Made by a program: the position numbers and the translations under genes
Shown here: positions 26,264 through 34,803 of the stretch, in pieces
How positions within the stretch are numbered: the stretch's first letter is position 1
Layout: each line of letters begins with the position of its first letter
Origin: Metapseudomonas boanensis
GTDB lineage: Bacteria; Pseudomonadota; Gammaproteobacteria; Pseudomonadales; Pseudomonadaceae
Direction of reading: 5' to 3'
Assembly: GCF_018704125.1 (NCBI RefSeq)
Contig: NZ_JAGTIS010000012.1
Coordinates: 1-64,000, forward strand
Length of the DNA stretch: 64,000 bases
Notes under the pieces: model-generated
Told to the model about the DNA's origin: nothing
The model's database searches: none
The model's input: only the letters and a program-made list of their open reading frames with translations

Positions 26264-27082
26264 ATGAAACGTACCGCTTTCTTTATTTCAGATGGCACTG
26301 GCATCACTGCAGAAGCCTTGGGCCAGAGCCTCCTTGCGCAGTTCGAAACCACCACCTTCAGCAAGATCACGCGCCCCTACATCGACAACGTCGAAAAGGC
26401 GCGCGCCATCGTACAGCAAATCAACAAGGCTGCCGAGGCAGACGGGGCGCGCCCCATCATCTTCGACACCATCGTCAACCAGGACATCCGCGACGTCCTG
26501 GCGACCTCCAACGGGTTCATGGTCGACATCTTCTCGACCTTCCTTTCCCCGCTGGAACAAGAGCTTACGACGCACTCATCCTACTCGGTCGGCAAATCCC
26601 ACTCCATCGGCCAGCACAGCAATTACATGGAGCGCATCGAAGCTGTCAACTTCGCCCTGGACAATGATGACGGCGCCCGAACTCATTTTTACGAGAAGGC
26701 CGACCTGATCCTGGTTGGAGTGTCACGCTGTGGCAAGACCCCGACCTGCCTGTACATGGCCATGCAGTACGGGATTCGCGCCGCCAACTATCCGCTGACC
26801 GAGGAAGACATGGAGCGCCTGCAGCTGCCATCTGCCCTCAAGCAGTACAAGAGCAAGTTGTTCGGCTTGACCATCGACCCCGACCGCCTGACCGCCATCC
26901 GTCACGAACGCAAACCCAATAGCCGCTATGCCAGCTTCGCCCAGTGCGAGTTCGAAGTGCGCGAAGTGGAGAGCCTGTTCCGCCGGGAGAACATCAATTT
27001 CATCAATTCCACGCATTTCTCGGTGGAGGAAATCTCCGCCAAGATCCTGGTGGAAAAAGGTATCGAGCGCCGCCTCAAGTAA
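26264..27082 (+). CDS. ppsR: PEP synthase regulatory protein (bifunctional kinase/pyrophosphorylase)
   Basis: A 272-residue DUF299/PSRP protein. [18 protein letters not shown] at the start, [18 protein letters not shown], and the P-loop [15 protein letters not shown] near residue 150. It inactivates PEP synthase by ADP-dependent threonine phosphorylation and reactivates it by phosphate-dependent dephosphorylation. It is divergent from ppsA across 166 bases, the usual enzyme-regulator pairing. Start: ATG 26264 ([11 protein letters not shown]); three extra in-frame codons upstream are unlikely. Strong terminator downstream. Confidence 0.94.
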   Translation: MKRTAFFISDGTGITAEALGQSLLAQFETTTFSKITRPYIDNVEKARAIVQQINKAAEADGARPIIFDTIVNQDIRDVLATSNGFMVDIFSTFLSPLEQELTTHSSYSVGKSHSIGQHSNYMERIEAVNFALDNDDGARTHFYEKADLILVGVSRCGKTPTCLYMAMQYGIRAANYPLTEEDMERLQLPSALKQYKSKLFGLTIDPDRLTAIRHERKPNSRYASFAQCEFEVREVESLFRRENINFINSTHFSVEEISAKILVEKGIERRLK

Positions 27083-27100
27083 ACCGCTCGAAGATCCTGT

Positions 27101-27128
27101 GAAAAAGCCCGCCTCGGCGGGCTTTTTC
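27101..27128 (+). terminator. Bidirectional intrinsic terminator between ppsR and prpF
   Basis: GAAAAAGCCCGCC (27101-27113) with GGCGGGCTTTTTC (27116-27128): 13-bp stem with flanking A and T runs, between convergent genes. Confidence 0.92.
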
Positions 27129-27175
27129 ATCAGCGCATGCTGTCTCCGCACTCGCGGATCCAGCAGTCGCGCACC

Positions 27176-28369
27176 TTAGAACGCATCACCAGGCACGCGA
27201 ACCCACCCTTCCATCAACACACGGGCGCTGCGGCTCATGATCGCCTTGGTCACTGTCCATTCGCCGTCGATCTGACTCGCTTCCGCGCCCACGCGCAGGG
27301 TGCCCGAGGGATGGCCGAAGCGCACGGCGCTACGCGCGCTGCCACCAGCGGCGAGATTCACCAGCGTGCCCGGAATCGCAGCTGCGGTCCCAATAGCCAC
27401 AGCGGCGGTGCCCATCATGGCGTGATGCAATTTACCCATGGACAATGCGCGCACCAGCAGGTCGACGTCAGAAGCCGCTACCGGCTTGCCACTGGAAGCA
27501 ATGTAATCGACCGGCTTGGCGACGAAGGCCACCTTGGGCGTGTGCTGACGCTTGGCGGCTTCATCCACGTCATCGATGAGGCCCATGCGCACCGCCCCAT
27601 AGGCGCGGATCGTCTCGAACATGGCCAGCGCCTTGGTATCGCCGTTGATCGCGTCCTGTAACTCGGTGCCCGTGTAGCCGATGTCTTCCGCGTTGACGAA
27701 GATCGTCGGGATGCCGGCGTTGATAAGGGTCGCCTTGAAAGTACCGACACCCGGCACTTCCAGGTCATCCACCAGGTTTCCAGTGGGGAACATTGAGCCG
27801 CTGCCCTCGCCGTCACCCTCGTCGGCGGGGTCAAGGAACTCCAGCTGCACCTCGGCCGCGGGGAACGTCACACCATCAAGCTCGAAGTCGCCGGTTTCCT
27901 GGACTTCACCGTTGGTGATGGGGACGTGGGCAACGATGGTCTTGCCGATATTGGCCTGCCAGATTCGCACAGTGCAGACGCCGTTCTGCGGGATGCGTGC
28001 GGCATCCACCAGGCCGGAGCTGATGGCAAAGGAGCCTACCGCAGCGGACAGGTTGCCGCAGTTGCCGCTCCAGTCGACAAAGGCCTTCTCGATCGACACC
28101 TGACCGAAGAGGTAATCCACGTCATGGTCCGGCTTCGAGCTCTTGGACAGGACGACCGTCTTGCTGGTGCTCGAGGTCGCCCCACCCATGCCGTCGATCT
28201 GCTTGCCATAGGGGTCTGGACTGCCGATAACCCGTAACAACAGGGCATCGCGCGCCCCGCCTGGCACTTGCGCGCGCTCGGGCAGGTCCTGCAGGCGGAA
28301 GAATACGCCCTTGCTGGTGCCGCCACGGATGTAGGTGGCGGGTACTTTGATCTGAGGTACATGAGCCAT
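27176..28369 (-). CDS. prpF: 2-methylaconitate cis-trans isomerase PrpF
   Basis: A 397-residue protein of the PrpF/DapF-like fold (VPATYIRGGTSKGVFF at the start, IDGMGGATSSTSKTVVLS, VDWSGNCGNLSAAVG with a conserved Cys, GKLHHAMMGTAAVAIGTAA). It isomerises the trans-2-methylaconitate made by AcnD to the cis form used by aconitase in the methylcitrate cycle. Last gene of the prp operon; a 158-base gap with a strong hairpin separates it from acnD. In P. aeruginosa a prpD gene follows prpF; here the operon ends and ppsR lies convergent. Start ATG 28369. Confidence 0.94.
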   Translation of the reverse strand: MAHVPQIKVPATYIRGGTSKGVFFRLQDLPERAQVPGGARDALLLRVIGSPDPYGKQIDGMGGATSSTSKTVVLSKSSKPDHDVDYLFGQVSIEKAFVDWSGNCGNLSAAVGSFAISSGLVDAARIPQNGVCTVRIWQANIGKTIVAHVPITNGEVQETGDFELDGVTFPAAEVQLEFLDPADEGDGEGSGSMFPTGNLVDDLEVPGVGTFKATLINAGIPTIFVNAEDIGYTGTELQDAINGDTKALAMFETIRAYGAVRMGLIDDVDEAAKRQHTPKVAFVAKPVDYIASSGKPVAASDVDLLVRALSMGKLHHAMMGTAAVAIGTAAAIPGTLVNLAAGGSARSAVRFGHPSGTLRVGAEASQIDGEWTVTKAIMSRSARVLMEGWVRVPGDAF

Positions 28370-28387
28370 AAAGCGTCGTTCCTGTTG

Positions 28388-28420
28388 GGCTGGGGCGGGG
28401 CATTGCAGCCCCGCTCAGCC
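28388..28420 (-). other. Intercistronic hairpin between acnD and prpF
   Basis: Nested inverted repeat: GGCTG ... CAGCC outside, GCGGGGC (28395-28401) with GCCCCGC (28408-28414) inside. It has no T-run, so it more likely protects the acnD message end or reduces prpF expression than terminates transcription. Confidence 0.5.
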
Positions 28421-28527
28421 AGGTCTAACCCGCAGGATGGATTGAGCAAAGCGATATCCATGGAGCCTGGGCTCGCTGGGTCTCACTGCACTCAACGCCA
28501 ACCTGCGTCCTCATTGCGCTGGGCAGC

Positions 28528-31116
28528 TCAGACCGCCGCCGCCTCCAGGAAGTCCTGGGCAAAGCGCTGCAACACGCCGCCGGCCTCGTAGATAGAGACT
28601 TCCTCGTCGCTATCCAGTCGGCAGGTCACCGGCACCTCGACGCATTCGCCGTTCTTGCGACGAATGACGAGCGTGAGGTCAGCGCGCGGCTTGCGCTCGC
28701 CTACCACATCGAAGGTTTCGGTGCCGTCGATACCGAGCGTCTTGCGGGTCACGCCCGGCTTGAACTCCAGCGGCAACACGCCCATCCCAATCAGGTTGGT
28801 GCGATGGATACGCTCGAAGCCTTCGGCAACGATGGCCTCGACACCCGCCAGGCGCACGCCCTTGGCTGCCCAGTCACGCGAGGAGCCCTGACCATAGTCG
28901 GCACCCGCGATGATGATCAGCGGCTGCTTGCGGTCCATGTAGGTCTCGATCGCTTCCCACATGCGCATGACCTTGCCTTCCGGCTCGACGCGGGCCAGGG
29001 AGCCCTTCTTGACCTGGCCATCGACCACGGCCATCTCGTTGACCAGCTGCGGGTTGGCGAAGGTGGCGCGCTGCGCAGTCAGGTGGTCGCCGCGGTGGGT
29101 CGCGTAGGAGTTGAAGTCCTCTTCTGGCAGACCCATTTTCGCCAGGTACTCACCCGCTGCACTGTTGGCCATGATGGCGTTCGACGGCGACAGATGGTCG
29201 GTAGTGATGTTATCCGGCAGCACCGCTAGCGGACGCATGCCCTTGAGCGTGCGCTCACCCGCCAGTGCACCCTCCCAATAGGGCGGACGGCGAATATAGG
29301 TGCTCATCGGGCGCCAGTCGTACAGTGGCTCGACCTTGGGACCGTTGTCTTCCTGAATCGCGAACATCGGGATGTAGACCTGGCGGAACTGCTCCGGCTT
29401 CACCGAGGCCTTGACCACGGCATCGATCTCTTCGTCACTTGGCCAGATGTCCTTCAGGCGGATTTCCTTGCCATCCACTACGCCCAGCACATCCTTCTCG
29501 ATGTCGAAGCGAACGGTACCGGCAATCGCGTAGGCCACCACCAGCGGCGGCGAGGCGAGAAAAGCCTGCTTGGCATAGGGGTGGATACGGCCGTCGAAGT
29601 TGCGGTTACCGGAGAGTACGGCGGTCGCGTAGAGGTCGCGATCGATTATCTCCTGCTGGATTTTCGGATCCAGCGCACCAGACATGCCGTTGCAGGTCGT
29701 GCAGGCAAAGGCGACCACGCCGAAGCCGAGCTTCTCCAGTTCCGGCAGCAGACCGCCCTCTTCCAGGTACAGCTTCACGGTCTTGGAGCCCGGCGCCAGG
29801 GAGGACTTCACCCAGGGCTTGCGGGTCAGCCCAAGCTTGTTGGCGTTACGTGCCAGCAGGCCGGCAGCGATCACGTTGCGCGGGTTGCTGGTGTTGGTGC
29901 AGCTGGTGATGGCGGCAATGATCACCGCGCCATCGGGCATCTGGCCCGGGACTTCTTCCCACTCGCCAGCAATGCCTTTCGCGGCGAGATCGGCGGTTGC
30001 GAGGCGGGCATGCGGGTTGGACGGGCCGGCCATGTTGCGTACCACGGTGGACAGGTCGAACTTGAGCACACGCTCGTACTCGGCATTCACCAGGCTGTCG
30101 GACCAGAGGCCGGCCGCTTTCGCATAGGTTTCCACCAGCTTGACCTGCTCATCATCACGACCGGTGAGCTTCAGGTAGTCAATGGTCTGCTGGTCGATGG
30201 AGAACATCGCGGCAGTGGCGCCGTACTCCGGCGCCATGTTGGAGATGGTCGCGCGGTCGCCCAGGGTCAGCGCAGAAGCGCCCTCGCCGTAGAACTCCAG
30301 GTAGGCACCCACCACTTTGGCCTTGCGCAGGAACTCGGTCAGCGCAAGTACGACGTCGGTAGCGGTGATGCCCGGCTGCGGCTTGCCGGACAGCTCTACG
30401 CCGATGATGTCAGGCAGGCGCATCCAGGAAGCGCGGCCCAGCATCACGTTCTCGGCTTCCAGGCCGCCGACGCCGATGGCGATCACACCCAGCGCGTCAA
30501 CATGCGGAGTGTGGCTGTCGGTACCCACGCAGGTGTCCGGAAAGGCTACGCCCTCGCGCACCTGGATGACCGGCGACATCTTCTCCAGGTTGATCTGGTG
30601 CATGATGCCGTTGCCCGGCGGGATCACATCGACGTTCTTGAATGCCTTCTTGGTCCAGTTGATGAAGTGGAAGCGATCTTCGTTGCGGCGATCCTCGATA
30701 GCACGGTTCTTCTCGAACGCCTGCGGGTCGAAGCCGCCGCACTCTACCGCCAGCGAATGGTCGACGATCAGCTGCACCGGTACCACCGGGTTGACCTGGG
30801 CAGGGTCTCCGCCCTGGTCGGCAATGGCATCGCGCAGGCCGGCAAGGTCCACCAGCGCCGTCTGACCGAGGATGTCATGACACACCACGCGGGCCGGGAA
30901 CCACGGGAAGTCCAGGTCACGCTTGCGCTCGATGAGTTGATTCAGGGAATCGTTCAGCGTGGCAGGGTCGCAACGGCGCACCAGGTTTTCCGCCAGCACA
31001 CGCGAGGTGTAGGGCAACGTGTCATAGGCACCAGGCTTGATCGCCTCGACCGCAGCGCGTGCGTCGAAGTAATCCAGCGCAGCACCCGGCAGATTCTTGC
31101 GGAATTGAGTGTTCAT
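28528..31116 (-). CDS. acnD: Fe/S-dependent 2-methylisocitrate dehydratase AcnD
   Basis: An 862-residue aconitase-family enzyme. Cluster cysteines lie in ITSCTNTSNPRNVIAAGLLA and VAFACTTCNGMSG; substrate loops include CVGTDSHTPHVDALGV and GADYGQGSSRDWAAKGVRLAG. It dehydrates 2-methylcitrate to trans-2-methylaconitate and works with PrpF, replacing PrpD. The shorter C-terminus and the neighbours prpC and prpF distinguish it from AcnA. Start: ATG 31116, one base after the prpC stop (TAA-G-ATG), with AAGGA inside the end of prpC, so translation is probably coupled. Confidence 0.95.
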   Translation of the reverse strand: MNTQFRKNLPGAALDYFDARAAVEAIKPGAYDTLPYTSRVLAENLVRRCDPATLNDSLNQLIERKRDLDFPWFPARVVCHDILGQTALVDLAGLRDAIADQGGDPAQVNPVVPVQLIVDHSLAVECGGFDPQAFEKNRAIEDRRNEDRFHFINWTKKAFKNVDVIPPGNGIMHQINLEKMSPVIQVREGVAFPDTCVGTDSHTPHVDALGVIAIGVGGLEAENVMLGRASWMRLPDIIGVELSGKPQPGITATDVVLALTEFLRKAKVVGAYLEFYGEGASALTLGDRATISNMAPEYGATAAMFSIDQQTIDYLKLTGRDDEQVKLVETYAKAAGLWSDSLVNAEYERVLKFDLSTVVRNMAGPSNPHARLATADLAAKGIAGEWEEVPGQMPDGAVIIAAITSCTNTSNPRNVIAAGLLARNANKLGLTRKPWVKSSLAPGSKTVKLYLEEGGLLPELEKLGFGVVAFACTTCNGMSGALDPKIQQEIIDRDLYATAVLSGNRNFDGRIHPYAKQAFLASPPLVVAYAIAGTVRFDIEKDVLGVVDGKEIRLKDIWPSDEEIDAVVKASVKPEQFRQVYIPMFAIQEDNGPKVEPLYDWRPMSTYIRRPPYWEGALAGERTLKGMRPLAVLPDNITTDHLSPSNAIMANSAAGEYLAKMGLPEEDFNSYATHRGDHLTAQRATFANPQLVNEMAVVDGQVKKGSLARVEPEGKVMRMWEAIETYMDRKQPLIIIAGADYGQGSSRDWAAKGVRLAGVEAIVAEGFERIHRTNLIGMGVLPLEFKPGVTRKTLGIDGTETFDVVGERKPRADLTLVIRRKNGECVEVPVTCRLDSDEEVSIYEAGGVLQRFAQDFLEAAAV

Positions 31117-31117
31117 C

Positions 31118-32281
31118 TTATTTGCGATCCTTGAGCGGCACGAACTTCAGGTCCTCGGGACCGACGTAGTTGGCGCTCGGGCGGATGATCTTGCCGTCGA
31201 TGCGCTGCTCGATGACATGGGACGACCAGCCGGAGGTGCGGGCGATCACGAACAGCGGGGTGAACATGGCAGTAGGCACGCCCATCATGTGGTAGCTGAC
31301 TGCGCTGAACCAATCCAGGTTGGGGAACATCTTCTTGATTTCCCACATCACACTTTCCAGGCGCTCGGCGATGTCGAACATCTTGGTATTGCCCTGCTCG
31401 GCGGAAAGCTCGCGAGCCACTTCCTTGATCACCTTGTTGCGCGGATCGGAGACGGTGTAGACCGGATGGCCGAACCCGATGACTACTTCCTTCTTCTCTA
31501 CGCGGGCGCGGATGTCAGCCTCGGCTTCGTCCGGATTGTCGTAGCGCTTCTGGATCTCGAAGGCCACTTCGTTGGCGCCGCCGTGCTTGGGCCCACGCAG
31601 CGCGCCGATGGCGCCGGCAATGCACGAGAACATGTCGGAGCCGGTACCCGCGATCACCCGCGAAGTAAAGGTGGACGCGTTGAATTCGTGCTCGGCATAG
31701 AGGATCAGCGAGGTGTGCATGGCGCGCACCCACGAGTCACGTGGCTTCTCGCCGTGCAGCAGATGCAGGAAGTGGCCGCCGATGGAGTCGTCGTCGGTTT
31801 CCACTTCGATGCGTTTGCCGTTGTGGCTGTAGTGATACCAGTACAGCAGCACGGAACCCAGGGAGGCCATCAGCTTATCGGCGATGTCGCGAGCGCCCGG
31901 ATGATTGTGGTCGTCCTTCTCCGGCGACAGGCAACCCAGCACGGAGACGGCAGTACGCATCACGTCCATCGGGTGAGCGGAAGGCGGTAGCTGCTCGAGA
32001 GCAGCCTTGACGCCGGCCGGGAGGCCACGCAGGGCCTTGAGCTTGGCCTTGTAACCAGCCAGCTCGGCAACGTTGGGCAGCTTGCCGTGGACCAGCAAGT
32101 GGGCGATTTCCTCGAACTCGCAGGTGGTGGCGAAGTCGAGAATGTCATAGCCGCGGTAGTGCAGGTCATTGCCAGTGCGGCCAACGGTGCACAGGGCGGT
32201 ATTGCCAGCGGCAGTGCCACTGAGAGCCACCGATTTCTTCGGCTTGAAGGCTGTGGTGGTGGTTTCGGCGGTAGCGCTCAT
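31118..32281 (-). CDS. prpC: 2-methylcitrate synthase
   Basis: A 387-residue citrate-synthase-fold enzyme condensing propionyl-CoA with oxaloacetate. Visible family motifs: [54 protein letters not shown] (catalytic His region), [13 protein letters not shown] and [14 protein letters not shown] (catalytic residues), SWSSHVIEQ-like [11 protein letters not shown] near the end. The short length and operon place separate it from GltA. Start: ATG 32281 ([16 protein letters not shown]) with GAGGAGAT upstream; the longer frame upstream overlaps the end of prpB. Confidence 0.95.
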   Translation of the reverse strand: MSATAETTTTAFKPKKSVALSGTAAGNTALCTVGRTGNDLHYRGYDILDFATTCEFEEIAHLLVHGKLPNVAELAGYKAKLKALRGLPAGVKAALEQLPPSAHPMDVMRTAVSVLGCLSPEKDDHNHPGARDIADKLMASLGSVLLYWYHYSHNGKRIEVETDDDSIGGHFLHLLHGEKPRDSWVRAMHTSLILYAEHEFNASTFTSRVIAGTGSDMFSCIAGAIGALRGPKHGGANEVAFEIQKRYDNPDEAEADIRARVEKKEVVIGFGHPVYTVSDPRNKVIKEVARELSAEQGNTKMFDIAERLESVMWEIKKMFPNLDWFSAVSYHMMGVPTAMFTPLFVIARTSGWSSHVIEQRIDGKIIRPSANYVGPEDLKFVPLKDRK

Positions 32282-32354
32282 CGCTAGGATCTCCTCATCT
32301 CTTCCGGTTGTTTCTCTTGCTTTCCACCGGCAGCCGGAGCCACCGGCGGACCGG

Positions 32355-33239
32355 TCATTTCTTGGCGGCGAACAGGGCGTCGAGTTTCTGTTCGAAAGCG
32401 TGGTAGCCGATGCGGTCGTACAGTTCGGCACGAGTCTGCATCAGGTCGATGACTTCTTTTTGGTGACCGTCGCGGCGAATGGCTGTGTAGACAGCCTCGG
32501 CCGCCTTGTTGGCGGCGCGGAACGCCGACAGCGGGTAGAGTTGGATGGCCACGCCGACCGAGGCCAGCTCGTCGCGCGAGAACAGCGGGGTCGCGCCGAA
32601 CTCGGTGATGTTGGCCAGGACCGGCACGCCCAGCGCATCGACGAAGCGCTTGTAGGTTGGCAGATCGTAGGCGGCTTCAGCAAAGATAGCGTCGGCACCA
32701 GCCTCCACGTATTGCAGGCAACGTTCGATGGCGGCATCGACACCTTCGGCCTGGATGGCGTCGGTACGCGCGATCAGGAAGAAGTTCGGGTCGGTCTTGG
32801 CATCGGCAGCGGCCTTGACGCGATCGACCATCTCCTCGACGGAGACGATTTCCTTGCCTGGACGATGGCCGCAGCGCTTGGCGCCGACCTGGTCCTCGAT
32901 GTGGGCGGCAGCAGCACCTGCCTTGATCAGGCTCTTCACTGTGCGTTCGATGTTGAAGGCGCTGGGGCCGAAGCCGGTGTCGATGTCCACCAGCAGCGGC
33001 AGGTCGCAGACGTCGGTGATGCGACGCACGTCGGTGAGCACGTCGTCCAGGGTGTTGATTCCCAGGTCCGGCAGACCCAGCGAGCCAGCGGCGACACCAC
33101 CACCGGACAGGTAGATGGCCTTGAAGCCGGCACGCTTGGCCAGCAGCGCATGGTTGGCGTTGATTGCGCCGATGACCTGCAGCGGACGTTCCTCGGCGAT
33201 GGCGTCGCGGAAGCGCTGGCCGGCGGTTTTCTGACTCAT
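32355..33239 (-). CDS. prpB: 2-methylisocitrate lyase
   Basis: A 294-residue member of the isocitrate lyase/PEP mutase family. The catalytic Cys is in [18 protein letters not shown] (KRCGH motif), with the Mg2+-binding [18 protein letters not shown] and the ring IEDQVG. It splits 2-methylisocitrate to pyruvate and succinate, the last step of the methylcitrate cycle. Start: ATG 33239, overlapping the TGA of the upstream regulator as ATGA, so the regulator and prpB are translationally coupled. Confidence 0.95.
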   Translation of the reverse strand: MSQKTAGQRFRDAIAEERPLQVIGAINANHALLAKRAGFKAIYLSGGGVAAGSLGLPDLGINTLDDVLTDVRRITDVCDLPLLVDIDTGFGPSAFNIERTVKSLIKAGAAAAHIEDQVGAKRCGHRPGKEIVSVEEMVDRVKAAADAKTDPNFFLIARTDAIQAEGVDAAIERCLQYVEAGADAIFAEAAYDLPTYKRFVDALGVPVLANITEFGATPLFSRDELASVGVAIQLYPLSAFRAANKAAEAVYTAIRRDGHQKEVIDLMQTRAELYDRIGYHAFEQKLDALFAAKK

Positions 33240-33958
33240 GACTCACCTCGTGTTTTGGACGGGTTGGCGAGCGCTTCCTGGTAGTGGCGCTCGATATTGC
33301 GCTTGGAGGCGCCGATGTGACGGCGCATCAGCAACTCGGCCAGTTCGCCGTCTCGGTCGGCGATGGCATCGAGAATCCGGTGGTGTTCATTGAAGGCCTG
33401 GCGCGGCCGGTTCGGTACGCCAGAGAACTGGATGCGATACATGCGAACAAGTTGATAAAGCTCGCCACAGAGCATCTGGGTCAGGGTGCGGTTGCCGCTG
33501 CCCTGGATGATCCGGTAGTGGAAGTCGAAATCGCCTTCCTGCTGGTAGTAACCACGACCCGCCTGGAAGGCCTCGTCGCGCTCGTGGGTATCCAGTACGC
33601 GGCGCAGCTCATCGATCTCGGATTGAGTCATGCGCTCGGCAGCCAAGCGGCAGGCCATGCCCTCCAGGGATTCCCGAATTTCGTAGAGCTCGATCAGCTC
33701 GGCATGACTCAGGGAAACCACCCGAGCACCGACATGAGGCACCCGAACCAGCAGCTTCTGTCCTTCCAATCGATGGATCGCCTCGCGCAGCGGGCCCCGG
33801 CTGATGCCGTAGGTACGCGCCAACTCCGGTTCGGAGATCTTGCTGCCCGGGGCGATCTCACCTCGAACGATGGCTGCCTGGATGCGTCGGAAGACGTGCT
33901 CGGCTAGGGTTTCCGAATCCAGAGATTCCGCTATAGGGCCTTCAGATACTTCAAGCAT
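33236..33958 (-). CDS. prpR: GntR-family (FCD) transcriptional regulator of the prp operon
   Basis: A 240-residue FadR-type GntR regulator. The N-terminal winged helix ([37 protein letters not shown], residues about 25-75) is followed by an all-helical FCD ligand-binding domain ([35 protein letters not shown] with metal/ligand-binding Asp and His, [14 protein letters not shown]). It probably represses the operon and is relieved by 2-methylcitrate; it is first in the operon and overlaps prpB by ATGA. This is unrelated to the sigma-54 activator also named PrpR in enterics. Start: ATG 33958 (MLEVSEGPI); GTG 33970 is an alternative. Two palindromes lie upstream. Confidence 0.85.
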   Translation of the reverse strand: MLEVSEGPIAESLDSETLAEHVFRRIQAAIVRGEIAPGSKISEPELARTYGISRGPLREAIHRLEGQKLLVRVPHVGARVVSLSHAELIELYEIRESLEGMACRLAAERMTQSEIDELRRVLDTHERDEAFQAGRGYYQQEGDFDFHYRIIQGSGNRTLTQMLCGELYQLVRMYRIQFSGVPNRPRQAFNEHHRILDAIADRDGELAELLMRRHIGASKRNIERHYQEALANPSKTRGES

Positions 33959-33961
33959 GAT

Positions 33962-33969
33962 TGTCGACA
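33962..33969. promoter_or_regulatory. Possible GntR operator, TGTCGACA
   Basis: Perfect 8-base palindrome within TTGTCGACAC, 4 bases before the prpR start codon. It resembles FCD-GntR half sites and would allow autorepression. Short, so only suggestive. Confidence 0.35.
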
Positions 33970-34027
33970 CATTGTTTGTCAGTTGCGCAAAACTAGCGCC
34001 ACAGCCCCAACCTTGTCAAACGCCGTC

Positions 34028-34051
34028 GGGCAGATTGTCAACAATCTGCCC
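34028..34051. promoter_or_regulatory. Perfect 11+11 palindrome upstream of the prp operon, likely regulator operator
   Basis: GGGCAGATTGT-CA-ACAATCTGCCC, arms identical over 11 bases, centred on TTGT-CA-ACAA, which fits the FadR-family operator pattern (TTGT-N2-ACAA). It lies 70 bases before the prpR start, in the 303-base gap between the divergent prpR and retropepsin genes. No T-run, so not a terminator. Confidence 0.65.
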
Positions 34052-34261
34052 GCCTAACAAAATGATTGAAGCGCCACACACTCCCGGCAGCCGAGCCAAA
34101 AGCGTCTGTCGCAGCGGAAAATCCCCGTGTTAGAATGCGCGCCGCCAGCGCCAGTCTGGGCGACACTGACTTGCCTGCTAGACTCCCAGACCAGGCGCCG
34201 CAGCCACGAAGGCCGTGGGCCGGGCTCCTGGACCGATGACCGCGTTACGCTCAAAGGACTT

Positions 34262-34798
34262 ATGACACTCAAGCCCTTCGCCCTCTTTGCCTGTCTGATT
34301 GCCCTCCCCGGCCTCGGCTTAGCCACCGAAAAGACCGTTTACGGCCTGAACGAATACGCCAGGCTGAAAGACCTCGATCTGATAGTAGCCGCCAAGCTGG
34401 ACACAGGCGCCAAGACCGCCTCCCTCAGCGCCCGCGACATCAAGCGATTCAAGCGCGACGGCGAACCCTGGGTACGCTTCTACCTGGCCATCGACGATGC
34501 CCACGAACACCCGATCGAACGCCCCTTGGCGCGCATCAGCAAGATCAAGCGACGCGCCGGCGACTTCAACCCCGAAGAAGGCAAGACCTACACTGCACGC
34601 CCCGTGATCGAGCTTGAGGTGTGCATGGGCGATGCCCTGCGGCAAATTGAAGTGAACCTCACTGACCGCAGTGCTTTCCAATACCCGCTTCTGATCGGTT
34701 CCGAAGCGCTCAAGCGCTTCGACGCACTGGTCGACCCGAGCCTTAAATACGCTGCCGGCAAGCCCGGCTGTGCCACTGACGCAAACTCTGACGAGTAA
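34262..34798 (+). CDS. Retropepsin-like aspartic peptidase, RimK-like-associated (RloA type)
   Basis: A 178-residue exported protein with a signal peptide (MTLKPFALFACLIALPG, cleavage near LATE) and the aspartyl-peptidase motif AAKLDTGAKTASLSA, the single D-T-G of retropepsin-like families. Often annotated as ATP-dependent zinc protease, though the visible motif is aspartic. It begins a three-gene operon with a 7TM inactive-transglutaminase protein (5 bases downstream) and an ATP-grasp ligase. The trio is conserved in gamma-proteobacteria; a role in osmotic stress or peptide modification has been proposed. Start: ATG 34262 behind AAAGGA. The longer upstream frame lacks similarity. Confidence 0.82.
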   Translation: MTLKPFALFACLIALPGLGLATEKTVYGLNEYARLKDLDLIVAAKLDTGAKTASLSARDIKRFKRDGEPWVRFYLAIDDAHEHPIERPLARISKIKRRAGDFNPEEGKTYTARPVIELEVCMGDALRQIEVNLTDRSAFQYPLLIGSEALKRFDALVDPSLKYAAGKPGCATDANSDE

Positions 34799-34803
34799 CC
34801 CAC

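Noticed and set aside
29581-31134. 517-codon open frame opposite acnD
   Set aside because: Antisense shadow; translated sequence is low in family features and rich in His/Gly/Val as expected from the complementary frame.
34028-34051. Palindrome as an intrinsic terminator for the divergent genes
   Set aside because: No T-run on either side and it lies between divergent, not convergent, genes.
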